Origin: Paenibacillus sinensis
GTDB lineage: Bacteria > Bacillota > Bacilli > Paenibacillales > Paenibacillaceae
DNA length: 64,000 nucleotides
Direction of reading: 5' to 3'
NCBI RefSeq assembly: GCF_019904155.1
Contig: NZ_JAHCMB010000188.1
Span: forward strand, 62,001-126,000
The notes under the pieces were generated by a model, which saw only the letters and a program-made list of their open reading frames with translations, had not been told where the DNA came from and did no database searches. Position numbers and translations under genes: made by a program. Of this stretch, positions 32,631-40,925 are shown piece after piece (the first letter of the stretch is position 1; every line of letters starts with the position of its first letter).

Positions 32631-33812
32631 ATGAGAATTATGGAAAAAAATGATTTGCATGCATGCGTCAACGAAGTGATTGACCGTACACTTGCCGAAA
32701 AAAGAGTTGTGGGTACCGTTGTTCAGATTGCAAAGGGAGGAGATCTGGTATACAGCAGGGCTGCCGGCTATGCCGACCGCGAGCAGCAGCGGAAGATGCA
32801 AGAAAACGCTTTGTTCAGGTTCGCCTCGGTAACCAAGCCTATTGTTTCAACAGCTGCATTGGTCTTATTTTCACAAGGGGAATTACGGCTTAGTGATTCA
32901 GTGGATAAATGGCTGCCTGCATTTCGCCCTAAACTGCCGACTGGCGGTTATGCATCCATTACCGTTCATCATTTGATTACACATACCGCTGGACTAACTT
33001 ACCGGTTCTTCCAAGAAGACAAGGGAACATACGAACTAGCCGGAGTATCGGACGGCATGGATCTGGCCCGGATTACGCTTGAGGAAAATTTGCAAAGACT
33101 CGCTTCGGTTCCGCTTCTTTATGCGCCAGGGGAAATGTGGAGATATTCTATTGCAACAGACGTGTTGGGGGCAGTGATAGAAAAGGTCACAGGGATGCCG
33201 CTAAATGAAGCTGTCCAAATGCTCGTTACCCGGCCGCTAGGCATGAAAGACACTGCTTTTTCAGTTGTGGACATGGACAGGCTGACCGCCGCTTACGCTG
33301 ATGGCCCCGGGGAACCTCGTCGCTTGCTCGATTTAGATACCGTCCCTTTTATTGAGGGGACAGCGGGATTCCGACTTGCTCCCAATCGAATGAACGATAA
33401 ATCAGCTTATCCTTCTGGCGGGGCTGGCATGGTTGGCAGCGCAAGTGATTTCCTTAAGCTGCTGGAAACGTTACGCCGTGGAGGATACCCTATTCTTCCG
33501 GAAGCGCTGGTTAATGAAATGACAACCAATCAAATCGGCGACCTAATAATGCCGTATTGGCCGGGGAGAGGATTTGGTTTAGGCCTTACATTGCTTAAGG
33601 ACCCCATTGCTGCAAATACTCCGGAATCAATAGGAACATGGCGGATGGGCGGGACTTACGGTCATTCCTGGTTTGTTGACCCAACAGAGGAACTCAGTGT
33701 AGTCGCGTTTACGAATACGGCGCTCGAAGGAATGTCAGGCAAGTATACAACGGACCTATGTGAAGCTGTCTATACTGGCATTCGGGGGATAAATAAAGAA
33801 GCAGGCAATTAA
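32631..33812 (+). CDS. Serine hydrolase of the class C beta-lactamase/esterase fold
   Basis: The 393-residue protein has the SxxK motif (S66-V-T-K69 in FASVTKPI), a tyrosine motif Y172-S-I in place of the usual YxN, and a C-terminal GHSW region matching the third motif. There is no signal peptide, so it is probably cytoplasmic and more likely an esterase/EstB-type or D-aminopeptidase-like hydrolase than an antibiotic-degrading beta-lactamase. GGAGAGGGAGAG precedes the ATG. It is divergent from the Lrp-type gene. Confidence 0.82.
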   Translation: MRIMEKNDLHACVNEVIDRTLAEKRVVGTVVQIAKGGDLVYSRAAGYADREQQRKMQENALFRFASVTKPIVSTAALVLFSQGELRLSDSVDKWLPAFRPKLPTGGYASITVHHLITHTAGLTYRFFQEDKGTYELAGVSDGMDLARITLEENLQRLASVPLLYAPGEMWRYSIATDVLGAVIEKVTGMPLNEAVQMLVTRPLGMKDTAFSVVDMDRLTAAYADGPGEPRRLLDLDTVPFIEGTAGFRLAPNRMNDKSAYPSGGAGMVGSASDFLKLLETLRRGGYPILPEALVNEMTTNQIGDLIMPYWPGRGFGLGLTLLKDPIAANTPESIGTWRMGGTYGHSWFVDPTEELSVVAFTNTALEGMSGKYTTDLCEAVYTGIRGINKEAGN

Positions 33813-33831
33813 TGAACTTTTCAGTTCAATA

Positions 33832-33849
33832 TTCATATGGCCATATGAA
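33832..33849. promoter_or_regulatory. Perfect 18-bp palindrome TTCATATGGCCATATGAA
   Basis: The palindrome lies 20 bp after the serine hydrolase stop and about 100 bp before the LacI-type gene. It has no following T run, so it is more likely a protein-binding site than a terminator. Confidence 0.4.
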
Positions 33850-33949
33850 ACGGCAGAGCCACTTGCTGCAATCCGGCAAAAAGCAGTAAAATAAAGTGAT
33901 TTGGCAGATTTTTTTAAAATCATATGCTTTTTGAAAGTAGTGTGGAGTG

Positions 33950-34927
33950 ATGGCGACCATTCATGATGTGGCTTTAAGAGCAGGGGTATCGGTAACAACC
34001 GTCTCCCGTGTTATGAATAATCGGGGATACATCAGCGAGACGACCCGCAGCAAGGTGTACCAGGCAATGAGTGAACTGAATTACCAGCCCAATGAAATTG
34101 CGCGTTCCCTGCTTCGCAAGCAATCGAATATTCTGGGATTGATCATTCCCAACGTCTCGCATCCCTTTTTCAGCCAGCTGGCGGATCGGGTGGAGTACTA
34201 CGCGGATATGGAAGGGTATAAGGTCCTGCTCTGCAATTCCCAAATGGACCCCTCCAAAGAACGGGATTATATCGAAATGCTGAAGCGAAACCGGGTGGAC
34301 GGAATCATTATGGGCAGCCATACGCTTGAGATTGAAGAATACCAGAATCTTCGTTCCCCAATTGTTACGATTGACCGGAAAATCGACGAGGAGATTCCCT
34401 GTCTCAGCTCGGACAATTACCGGGGGGGACAACTGGCAGCCGAGCTTCTCGTGGCCAAAGGCTGCCGTAAGATCGCCCACATTTGCGGCAACCTGGATCT
34501 GAAGATGCTGTCCAATCAGCGGACCGACGCTTTTCTCGACGTAGCGGGCAGGGCGGGTGTGGGCCATCTGGTCGTTCAGACCGATATGAACGTGTTCAAC
34601 GAATCGCTGTACAGTGAACTTCTGCATACGCTGCTGGAATCCAATCCGGACATCGATGGTATTTTTGCGACAAGCGATATCTTGGCCGCCTATGCCCTCA
34701 AGGAATGCATTAGGGCTGGCAAAAGAGTTCCGGAGGACGTGCGTATCGTTGGGTACGACGATGTCGGGGCGGCGCGCTGGCTGACACCGGAGCTGACGAC
34801 GATCCGGCAGCCGATCGATGAATTGGGCCATCAGGCGGTTCGGCTTCTTCACAGACAAATCGAAGGCGAACAAGTGAGCTTTAACAATGTGCTTTCCGTT
34901 GAGCTGGTCGAAAGAGAGACCACATAA
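33950..34927 (+). CDS. LacI-family regulator of the sucrose operon
   Basis: The 325-residue repressor has the LacI helix-turn-helix and hinge (TIHDVALRAGVSVTTVSRVM, then YQPNEIARSLLRKQS) and a periplasmic-binding-protein-like effector domain (GLIIPNVSHPFFSQL ... VRIVGYDDVGAA). The ATG at 33950 gives the conserved MATIHDVA start; a GTG three bases earlier is also possible and the ribosome site is weak. It precedes and reads in the same direction as the sucrose importer genes, whose promoter carries palindromic sites. The likely inducer is sucrose or a product of its cleavage (inference). Confidence 0.9.
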   Translation: MATIHDVALRAGVSVTTVSRVMNNRGYISETTRSKVYQAMSELNYQPNEIARSLLRKQSNILGLIIPNVSHPFFSQLADRVEYYADMEGYKVLLCNSQMDPSKERDYIEMLKRNRVDGIIMGSHTLEIEEYQNLRSPIVTIDRKIDEEIPCLSSDNYRGGQLAAELLVAKGCRKIAHICGNLDLKMLSNQRTDAFLDVAGRAGVGHLVVQTDMNVFNESLYSELLHTLLESNPDIDGIFATSDILAAYALKECIRAGKRVPEDVRIVGYDDVGAARWLTPELTTIRQPIDELGHQAVRLLHRQIEGEQVSFNNVLSVELVERETT

Positions 34928-34963
34928 CAACGGAAAGTTTTTTTTCGAAAATAATATGCTAAA

Positions 34964-34981
34964 GGTTTGACATGTCAAACC
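34964..34981. promoter_or_regulatory. Perfect 18-bp palindrome just upstream of the sucrose operon -35 box
   Basis: GGTTTGACATGTCAAACC is a perfect palindrome. Its right half abuts the -35 hexamer, and a degenerate copy (TTGACATATGTTAA, 34984-34997) and a third GGTTTGACAT (34999) follow. It is a probable second regulator site. Confidence 0.6.
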
Positions 34982-34982
34982 A

Positions 34983-35012
34983 TTGACATATGTTAAAGGT
35001 TTGACATATAAT
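34983..35012 (+). promoter_or_regulatory. Consensus sigma-A promoter of the sucrose operon
   Basis: TTGACA (34983-34988), an 18-nt spacer and TATAAT (35007-35012) are both exact consensus hexamers. The start point should be near 35019. Confidence 0.75.
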
Positions 35013-35023
35013 CAGTTTGTAAG

Positions 35024-35039
35024 TTGCAAGCGATTACAT
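35024..35039. promoter_or_regulatory. LacI/CcpA-type operator (cre-like) just downstream of the start point
   Basis: TTGCAAGCGATTACAT fits the catabolite-responsive/LacI-family pattern WTGNAARCGNWWWCAW at every position. Placed at about +5 to +20 it would block transcription. Either CcpA or the adjacent LacI-type protein could bind it. Confidence 0.65.
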
Positions 35040-35060
35040 CTTAAGGTTGGAGGAAGGTAC

Positions 35061-36386
35061 ATGAAAAAGACTAGATGGGTCAAAGGAATTGCCTGCACTG
35101 CAGCTCTCTCTCTCGTTCTTGCCGGTTGCGGCGGAAATGCCAACAGCGGAGACAGCGCTGAAAGCTCGGCCAACGGTTCTGCGAAAAAGGTTAAGATTAC
35201 CCTGCTAAACTCGAAGAGCGAAATTCAAACCCAGCTGGAGGAGGCCGCCAAGACATTCCATCAGGACCACCCGAACATTACGCTGGAAATCATGGCGGCA
35301 CCCAATGGCACATCTCCTTTTGAAAAGGCTTCCACGCTGTATGCATCCGGAAACCCGCCAACCATGATGATGCTGGATACGGCTGACGTTGAGAAATTCA
35401 AGGACCGCATTCTCGATCTGAGCGGCGAGAAATGGAATGCGGATGCGGTAGAGAATGCGACTTCCTATACGACTTTTGACGGCAAAAATTACGGCTTCCC
35501 TTTCTCGATTGAAGGCTATGGCTTCATCTATAACAAGAAGGTGCTGGACCAAGCGGTAGGCGGTACCTTCGATCCGTCCACCGTTCAGACGACCGCAGAC
35601 CTGGAGAAGCTGTTCAAGCAGATTGAAGCATCCGGCAAGAAGGCCCTGATCATCTCTCCGATGGACTGGTCGCTTGGCGCTCACTTCCTGCCGCTTGCCT
35701 ATGCGGGACAGAGCAAGGACATGGCCGAGGTCGACAAGTTCATCGAATCGCTCAAGGCGGGAAGCGTGGACCTCACCCAGAACAAAGTCTTTAACGGCTT
35801 GATGGATACCTTCGACATCATGATGAAATACAACATCGACCAGAAATCGCCGCTGTCCGGCGCTTACGAGCGCGGAGGCGAAATGCTGGGCAAAGGCGAA
35901 GTCGGGCTCTGGTTCCAGGGCAACTGGGCATGGCCGCAAATCCAAAGCTTTGATACCGCAAGCGGCGCTTACGCCTTCCTGCCGGTTCCGGTCAGCAACA
36001 ATCCGTCGGATTACGGCAACCAGGAAATCTCCTCGGCGGTCTCCAAACGCATCGTAGTCGATAAAGAGAAGAGCTCGCCGGAGCAGCAAGAGGCGGCCAA
36101 GACCTTCCTCAACTGGATTGTGTATGAACAGAACGGCCAGGATTTCCTGGTGAACAAATCGAGCATTATTCCGGCCTTCAAGAACATTACGCTTCCGGCA
36201 GCCGATCCGCTGGGCAAGTCCATTCAGGATTATATCGCCAGAGGCAAGTCCGAGCCGTCGATGAGCCTGATGCCGGCCGACCACTGGTCCGTTGTCGGCG
36301 CCTCGATGCAGAAATACCTGAGCGGAGCGGGCGACCGTAAGGGCCTGGCGACAGAAATTCAAGATTACTGGAAGAATCTGAAGTAA
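35061..36386 (+). CDS. Sucrose/sugar ABC transporter substrate-binding lipoprotein
   Basis: The 441-residue lipoprotein has lipobox LAGC with lipidated C23, a short Ser/Asn-rich tether and a family 1 binding fold (VKITLLNSKSEIQTQLEEAA, FPFSIEGYGFIYNKKVLDQA). The start at 35061 follows TTGGAGGAAGGTAC. It supplies the two permeases that follow. Sucrose as substrate is inferred from the sucrose phosphorylase and fructokinase at the end of the operon. Confidence 0.92.
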   Translation: MKKTRWVKGIACTAALSLVLAGCGGNANSGDSAESSANGSAKKVKITLLNSKSEIQTQLEEAAKTFHQDHPNITLEIMAAPNGTSPFEKASTLYASGNPPTMMMLDTADVEKFKDRILDLSGEKWNADAVENATSYTTFDGKNYGFPFSIEGYGFIYNKKVLDQAVGGTFDPSTVQTTADLEKLFKQIEASGKKALIISPMDWSLGAHFLPLAYAGQSKDMAEVDKFIESLKAGSVDLTQNKVFNGLMDTFDIMMKYNIDQKSPLSGAYERGGEMLGKGEVGLWFQGNWAWPQIQSFDTASGAYAFLPVPVSNNPSDYGNQEISSAVSKRIVVDKEKSSPEQQEAAKTFLNWIVYEQNGQDFLVNKSSIIPAFKNITLPAADPLGKSIQDYIARGKSEPSMSLMPADHWSVVGASMQKYLSGAGDRKGLATEIQDYWKNLK

Positions 36387-36470
36387 CCTTCTGCAATGCG
36401 GCAGACATGGTGGATAAGGCCGCAGGGCCTTATCCGCTGCCATTTATTATACGGATAGCGAGGGATCTCG

Positions 36471-37355
36471 ATGAATACAGAAAAGGGAAGGTGGGGCCGG
36501 CTTCGCGGCGGCCTGCTGTTTACCGGTCCCACCTTGTTTTGTTTCCTGACCGTCATGATCGTGCCTTTCTTCTACGGTTTATACCTGACGTTCACGAACT
36601 GGGACGGCATTTCGACTACGCAATCGCTTGTGGGCTTTGACAATTATCTGGGTGTATTCAAGGACGCCGTCTTCTGGAAGTCCTTCGGCCTGACTTTGAA
36701 ATACGTGTTGTTTACAGTGATTTCGGTGAATGCGGTGGCGTTTCTGCTGGCATTCGGATTAACCCGGGGAATGAAGGGACAGAACATTTTCCGCGCCGGC
36801 TTCTTTGTGCCCAATCTGGTCGGCGGCATCGTTCTCGGTCTGATCTGGCAGTTTATTTTTTCCCAGGTGCTCGTGTATATCGGGACGAAGACCGGCATTC
36901 CATTCCTGGAAGCCTCCTGGCTCTCGGAGCCCGGCAAGGCGTTCTGGTCGCTGGTTCTTGTTACCGTATGGCAGTATGCCGGCTATATGATGGTTATCTA
37001 CATCGCGGGACTTATGAGCGTGCCGAACGATATTCTCGAGGCGGCCAGCATCGACGGGGCAAACGGCTGGACCAAGCTGGGCCGAATCACCCTTCCGCTG
37101 ATGGTTCCTTCTTTTATCGTCTGCATCTTCCTTACGCTCCAGCGCGGCTTTATGGTGTATGACGTCAACCTATCGCTGACCAAAGGCGGACCGTTCAAGA
37201 GCACCGAAATGGTATCCATGCATGTATACGGCAAGGCCTTCTTGTCCCGCGATTATGGTCTGGGCCAAGCCGAGGCGCTGGTACTGTTCCTGCTCGTCAC
37301 GGTCATTACGCTTCTCCAGGTGTATTTCAGCAAAAAGTTGGAGGTGGAGGCCTGA
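36471..37355 (+). CDS. Sugar ABC transporter permease (MalF type)
   Basis: The 294-residue permease has six transmembrane helices and an EAA loop (ILEAASIDGANGWTKLGRIT). It pairs with the next permease, with which it overlaps by one base (TGATG). It belongs to the sucrose operon. No ATPase gene is nearby. Confidence 0.93.
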   Translation: MNTEKGRWGRLRGGLLFTGPTLFCFLTVMIVPFFYGLYLTFTNWDGISTTQSLVGFDNYLGVFKDAVFWKSFGLTLKYVLFTVISVNAVAFLLAFGLTRGMKGQNIFRAGFFVPNLVGGIVLGLIWQFIFSQVLVYIGTKTGIPFLEASWLSEPGKAFWSLVLVTVWQYAGYMMVIYIAGLMSVPNDILEAASIDGANGWTKLGRITLPLMVPSFIVCIFLTLQRGFMVYDVNLSLTKGGPFKSTEMVSMHVYGKAFLSRDYGLGQAEALVLFLLVTVITLLQVYFSKKLEVEA

Positions 37356-38182
37356 TGGCAGGAACGAAAGCTTACTCCGGATGGGTTAAGACGGTGCTTC
37401 TCAGTCTGCTGCTGGTTCTCTTTGTTTTTCCGTTTCTCTTGCTCTTGCTTAACTCTTTCAAGGAAAATACCGCGATTACGTCCAATCCGCTGGGGCTTCC
37501 CCAATCGTTCAATTTGGCGAACTACAGCAAAGCGTTTGATTATATGAACTATTTCGGTTCCTTTTTCAACTCGTTGATCATCACCGTGTGCTCGGTCCTG
37601 ATCATCTCGCTGTTCGCAGCCATGACGGCGCATTATTTTGTCCGGAACAACACGAAATTCAGCCAGTACACATTTCTGATGATGGTCGCTTCCATGATTA
37701 TTCCGTTCCAGGCTATCATGATTCCGCTTGTGAAGATTTACGGTTCCCTTAACATGCTGGACAACAAATGGTCGCTGATCTATATGTACCTCGGGTTCGG
37801 CTGCTCGCTCGCGGTCTTTATCTATCACGGATTTGTCAAAGGGGTGCCCGCCGAGCTGGAGGAAGCTGCGCAAATCGACGGGTGCACGCGCACGCAGACC
37901 TTTTTCCGGATTGTCTTCCCGGTGCTGGCCCCGACCACGGCGACCATTTCGATCCTGAATGTCCTGTGGATTTGGAACGATTATCTGCTGCCGTCGCTTG
38001 TGCTCATCAGTCCCGGCAACCGGACGCTGCCGCTGTCCACTTATTCCTTCTATGGTACGTACTCCGTGGATTACGGGCCTTTGATGGCCGGTCTGGTCTT
38101 AACAATATTGCCTATCATGATCGTCTATCTCTTCGCCCAGAAGTACATTATCCAGGGGGTGATGCAGGGATCGATCAAATAA
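37355..38182 (+). CDS. Sugar ABC transporter permease (MalG type)
   Basis: The 275-residue permease has six transmembrane helices and an EAA loop (LEEAAQIDGCTRTQTFFRIV). GGAGGTGGAGG lies just before the ATG inside the end of the preceding gene, so the two are translationally coupled. It completes the importer channel. Confidence 0.93.
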   Translation: MAGTKAYSGWVKTVLLSLLLVLFVFPFLLLLLNSFKENTAITSNPLGLPQSFNLANYSKAFDYMNYFGSFFNSLIITVCSVLIISLFAAMTAHYFVRNNTKFSQYTFLMMVASMIIPFQAIMIPLVKIYGSLNMLDNKWSLIYMYLGFGCSLAVFIYHGFVKGVPAELEEAAQIDGCTRTQTFFRIVFPVLAPTTATISILNVLWIWNDYLLPSLVLISPGNRTLPLSTYSFYGTYSVDYGPLMAGLVLTILPIMIVYLFAQKYIIQGVMQGSIK

Positions 38183-38219
38183 CCGGAAAAGTTCAAGAAG
38201 AACCGTAGGGGGTATACCC

Positions 38220-39176
38220 GTGTTTGAATTTGAGGATAGAGTGGAATTTCCAGAGAGAAACCTAGATATTTTAACCGTCGGCGAGATGCTCGTCGATATG
38301 ATTTCCGAGGAATACGGCGATTCGTTTGAAAGCCGGACGTACCGTAAATTTTTTGGAGGATCGCCCTCCAATATCGCTATGAATGTGAAGCAGCTCGGGG
38401 CTCGTCCGCTTGTCGCTTCGGCGGTGGGAGCCGACGGGCTTGGCCATTTCCTGATTGAGCATTTGAAGGAGGCCGGCATAGATACACGCTGTGTCCAGCA
38501 GGTGGAGGAGTCGACGAGTATGGTGTTGATCACCAAGAGCCGCGCGACGCCGATCCCGATCTTCTACCGGGGGGCCGATTATCAGCTGGCCTATACGCCG
38601 GAGCTTAAGGAGGCGCTGGAGCGGACGAAGATCGTCCATTTTTCCTGCTGGCCCCTGTCGAGAAAGCCGGTGAGGCAGACGATGGAAGAGGTGATGCGGG
38701 ATGCCGGGCGCAATGGGGTGCTCATCTGCTTTGATCCCAACTACCACCCGATGCTATGGGAGAAAGGGGAGGACGGCGCCCGTTATGTCAAATCCATCCT
38801 GCGCCACGTGGATATCGCCAAGCCGTCGGAGGACGACGCGCAGCGGTTATTCGGGGCCGATACGCCGGAGAACCAGCTCCGGAAGTTTCTGGATCTTGGC
38901 GTCAAGCTGGTGATTCTCACTCTGGGCAAGGACGGCGCTCTGGTCTCCAACGGAAAGGAAACGGTGAAATTCGATACCCTCGCCAAGGATGTGGCGGATA
39001 CGACGGGCGCGGGAGACGCTTTCTGGTCCGGTTTTTATGCCGCGCTGGTCAAAGGTTATCCCATTCGCAGGGCGCTGAAGCTCGGGATGGCGGTAAGCGC
39101 CTATAAGCTGCAATATATGGGAGCGGTCGTCGATTTGCCGAAGCTTGTGGAACTTGAACAACGTTATCAGATATAG
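38220..39176 (+). CDS. PfkB-family fructokinase
   Basis: The 318-residue carbohydrate kinase has the PfkB N-terminal signature (FFGGSPSNIAMNVKQLGA) and the C-terminal DTTGAGDAFWSGF with the catalytic aspartate. It probably phosphorylates the fructose released from sucrose by the phosphorylase 12 bp downstream. The family also contains 5-dehydro-2-deoxygluconokinases, to which its N-terminus has some resemblance, but the context favours fructose. The start is GTG at 38220 after AGGGGG. Confidence 0.85.
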   Translation: MFEFEDRVEFPERNLDILTVGEMLVDMISEEYGDSFESRTYRKFFGGSPSNIAMNVKQLGARPLVASAVGADGLGHFLIEHLKEAGIDTRCVQQVEESTSMVLITKSRATPIPIFYRGADYQLAYTPELKEALERTKIVHFSCWPLSRKPVRQTMEEVMRDAGRNGVLICFDPNYHPMLWEKGEDGARYVKSILRHVDIAKPSEDDAQRLFGADTPENQLRKFLDLGVKLVILTLGKDGALVSNGKETVKFDTLAKDVADTTGAGDAFWSGFYAALVKGYPIRRALKLGMAVSAYKLQYMGAVVDLPKLVELEQRYQI

Positions 39177-39187
39177 GAGGTCAGGAA

Positions 39188-40657
39188 ATGGCGGTCAACA
39201 ACCAAGTACAGCTGATTACGTATCCCGACTCGATGGGCGGGGACTTAGCGGGGCTGAATCATGTGCTGGAGCGGTATTTTGCGGGTATCTTCAAGGGCGG
39301 TGTCCATATTCTTCCCCCCTTCCCTTCGTCGGGAGACAGAGGGTTCGCTCCGCTTACGTATCTGGAGATCGAGCCAAGCTTCGGAACGTGGGAAGAGATC
39401 AAGGCCATTGGGGAAAAGTACGATGTTCTGCTGGACCTGATGGTCAATCATATTTCGCGGCAGTCGGCGTATTTTCAGGATTTTCTGGGGCAAGGAAGAC
39501 GTTCGCCTTATGCGGACCTGTTTCTGACGCTGGATAAAATATGGGAGGACGGAAAGCCGGTACCGGAGGACATCGCCAAAATGTTTCTGCGGCGGAGCCT
39601 GCCATATTCCACCTTCACGATCAAGGAGACCGGAGAAGAGGAGAAGGTGTGGACCACCTTCGGAAAGACCGATCCGTCCGAGCAGATCGACCTCGATATC
39701 CATTCGGAGACGGTCAAGAGCCTGCTGAAGGAGATCTTCGAGAATTTCAAGCGAAACAAGGTCAAGATTGTCAGACTGGATGCCGTGGGCTATGTCGTTA
39801 AAAAGCTCGGCACCAGCTGCTTCTTCGTGGAACCGGACATTTATGAATTCCTGGACTGGATCAAGGAGCTGGCCGACTCGCATGAAATCGAGCTTCTTCC
39901 GGAGGTTCATGCCCATTACAGCATTCAATACAAGCTGGCGGAGCACGGATTCTGGATTTATGACTTTATTCTGCCTTACCGCATCCTCGATACGCTGGTG
40001 AACAAGAACAGCGAAGCGCTGCTTGATTATTTGCGGGCGCGTCCCGCGAAGCAGTTCACCATGCTGGACTGCCATGACGGCATCCCCGTGAAGCCCGATC
40101 TCGACGATCTGATCGATACGAAGGAGGCGCGGAAGCTGGTCGATCTTTGCGTGGAGCGCGGCTCCAACCTCAGCCTCATTCTCTCCGATGAGCATAAAGC
40201 CAGTGACGGGTTCGATGTCCACCAGATCCGCTGCTCGTTCTACTCGGTCCTGAATGGTGACGACGACGCCTATCTGGCAGCCCGGGCCATCCAGTTCTTT
40301 ACACCGGGCATTCCGCAGGTGTACTATGTAGGGCTTCTGGCCGGTGAGAACGATATGGACAGCGTGCAGCGGACGGGGGAAGGACGGGAAATCAACCGGC
40401 ATAACTTCAGCGTGGAGGAGATCGAACGATCGCTGGAGAAGAAGGCCGTGCAGCGGCTGCTTCAGCTGATCCGGTTCCGTAACGGGTATGAGGCCTTTAA
40501 CGGGGAGTTCCGGGTGCTGGACTCCGCCAAGGACGAAATCCGGCTCGAATGGAGCAAAGGGAATCTGCGCTGCACCCTGAATGTAAATCTCTCCGCCAAT
40601 CGGACGGTCATCGAATATGTGGATGAGGAAGGCCAGAACGCACGATATGAGGTATAG
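39188..40657 (+). CDS. gtfA: Sucrose phosphorylase (glycoside hydrolase family 13)
   Basis: The 489-residue enzyme has the sucrose phosphorylase layout: nucleophile D198 (VRLDAVGYV), acid/base E239 (LLPEVHAHY), transition-state D297 (DCHDGIP) and the N-terminal TYPDSMGGDL that replaces the usual GH13 start. It converts sucrose and phosphate to glucose 1-phosphate and fructose in the cytoplasm, saving ATP compared with hydrolysis. GGAGGTCAGGAA precedes the ATG. Sucrose 6'-phosphate phosphorylase is an alternative, but an ABC importer delivers unphosphorylated sugar. Confidence 0.93.
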   Translation: MAVNNQVQLITYPDSMGGDLAGLNHVLERYFAGIFKGGVHILPPFPSSGDRGFAPLTYLEIEPSFGTWEEIKAIGEKYDVLLDLMVNHISRQSAYFQDFLGQGRRSPYADLFLTLDKIWEDGKPVPEDIAKMFLRRSLPYSTFTIKETGEEEKVWTTFGKTDPSEQIDLDIHSETVKSLLKEIFENFKRNKVKIVRLDAVGYVVKKLGTSCFFVEPDIYEFLDWIKELADSHEIELLPEVHAHYSIQYKLAEHGFWIYDFILPYRILDTLVNKNSEALLDYLRARPAKQFTMLDCHDGIPVKPDLDDLIDTKEARKLVDLCVERGSNLSLILSDEHKASDGFDVHQIRCSFYSVLNGDDDAYLAARAIQFFTPGIPQVYYVGLLAGENDMDSVQRTGEGREINRHNFSVEEIERSLEKKAVQRLLQLIRFRNGYEAFNGEFRVLDSAKDEIRLEWSKGNLRCTLNVNLSANRTVIEYVDEEGQNARYEV

Positions 40658-40719
40658 GGAAAGTAACGAAGTATAGGGGAAGGATTAGGGGATAGCCCCA
40701 TGCCGAAGCCTGTATTCCG

Positions 40720-40771
40720 AAAAAAACAGGGCTGTCTCCAGGCGGATAAACCGCTTGGTGACAGCCCTGTT
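40720..40771 (-). terminator. Long hairpin between converging sucrose and beta-galactosidase operons
   Basis: AACAGGGCTGTC and GACAGCCCTGTT, then CCAGGCGG and CCGCTTGG, form a stem of about 20 bp with one T-T mismatch and an ATAAA loop. On the reverse strand it is followed by seven T, so it terminates the GH2 gene. The remaining 40772-40925 shows nothing else. Confidence 0.78.
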
Positions 40772-40925
40772 AATTTATAGATCAGAACGTAGAGCATTTA
40801 AAGTTCAGGCATCCTGATCCCGCAAGAAAGACTACCGCTAAAGAGGAATTCGGCAACATCTTCGATGAGACTTCGATAGGAGCCTTTCTTATCTTTTCTT
40901 ACGCTGCGTCCCGTTTCCTGCTTCC

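Noticed and set aside
32631..33812. Antibiotic-resistance beta-lactamase
   Set aside because: No export signal, and the YxN motif reads YSI; the family is dominated by esterases and peptidases.
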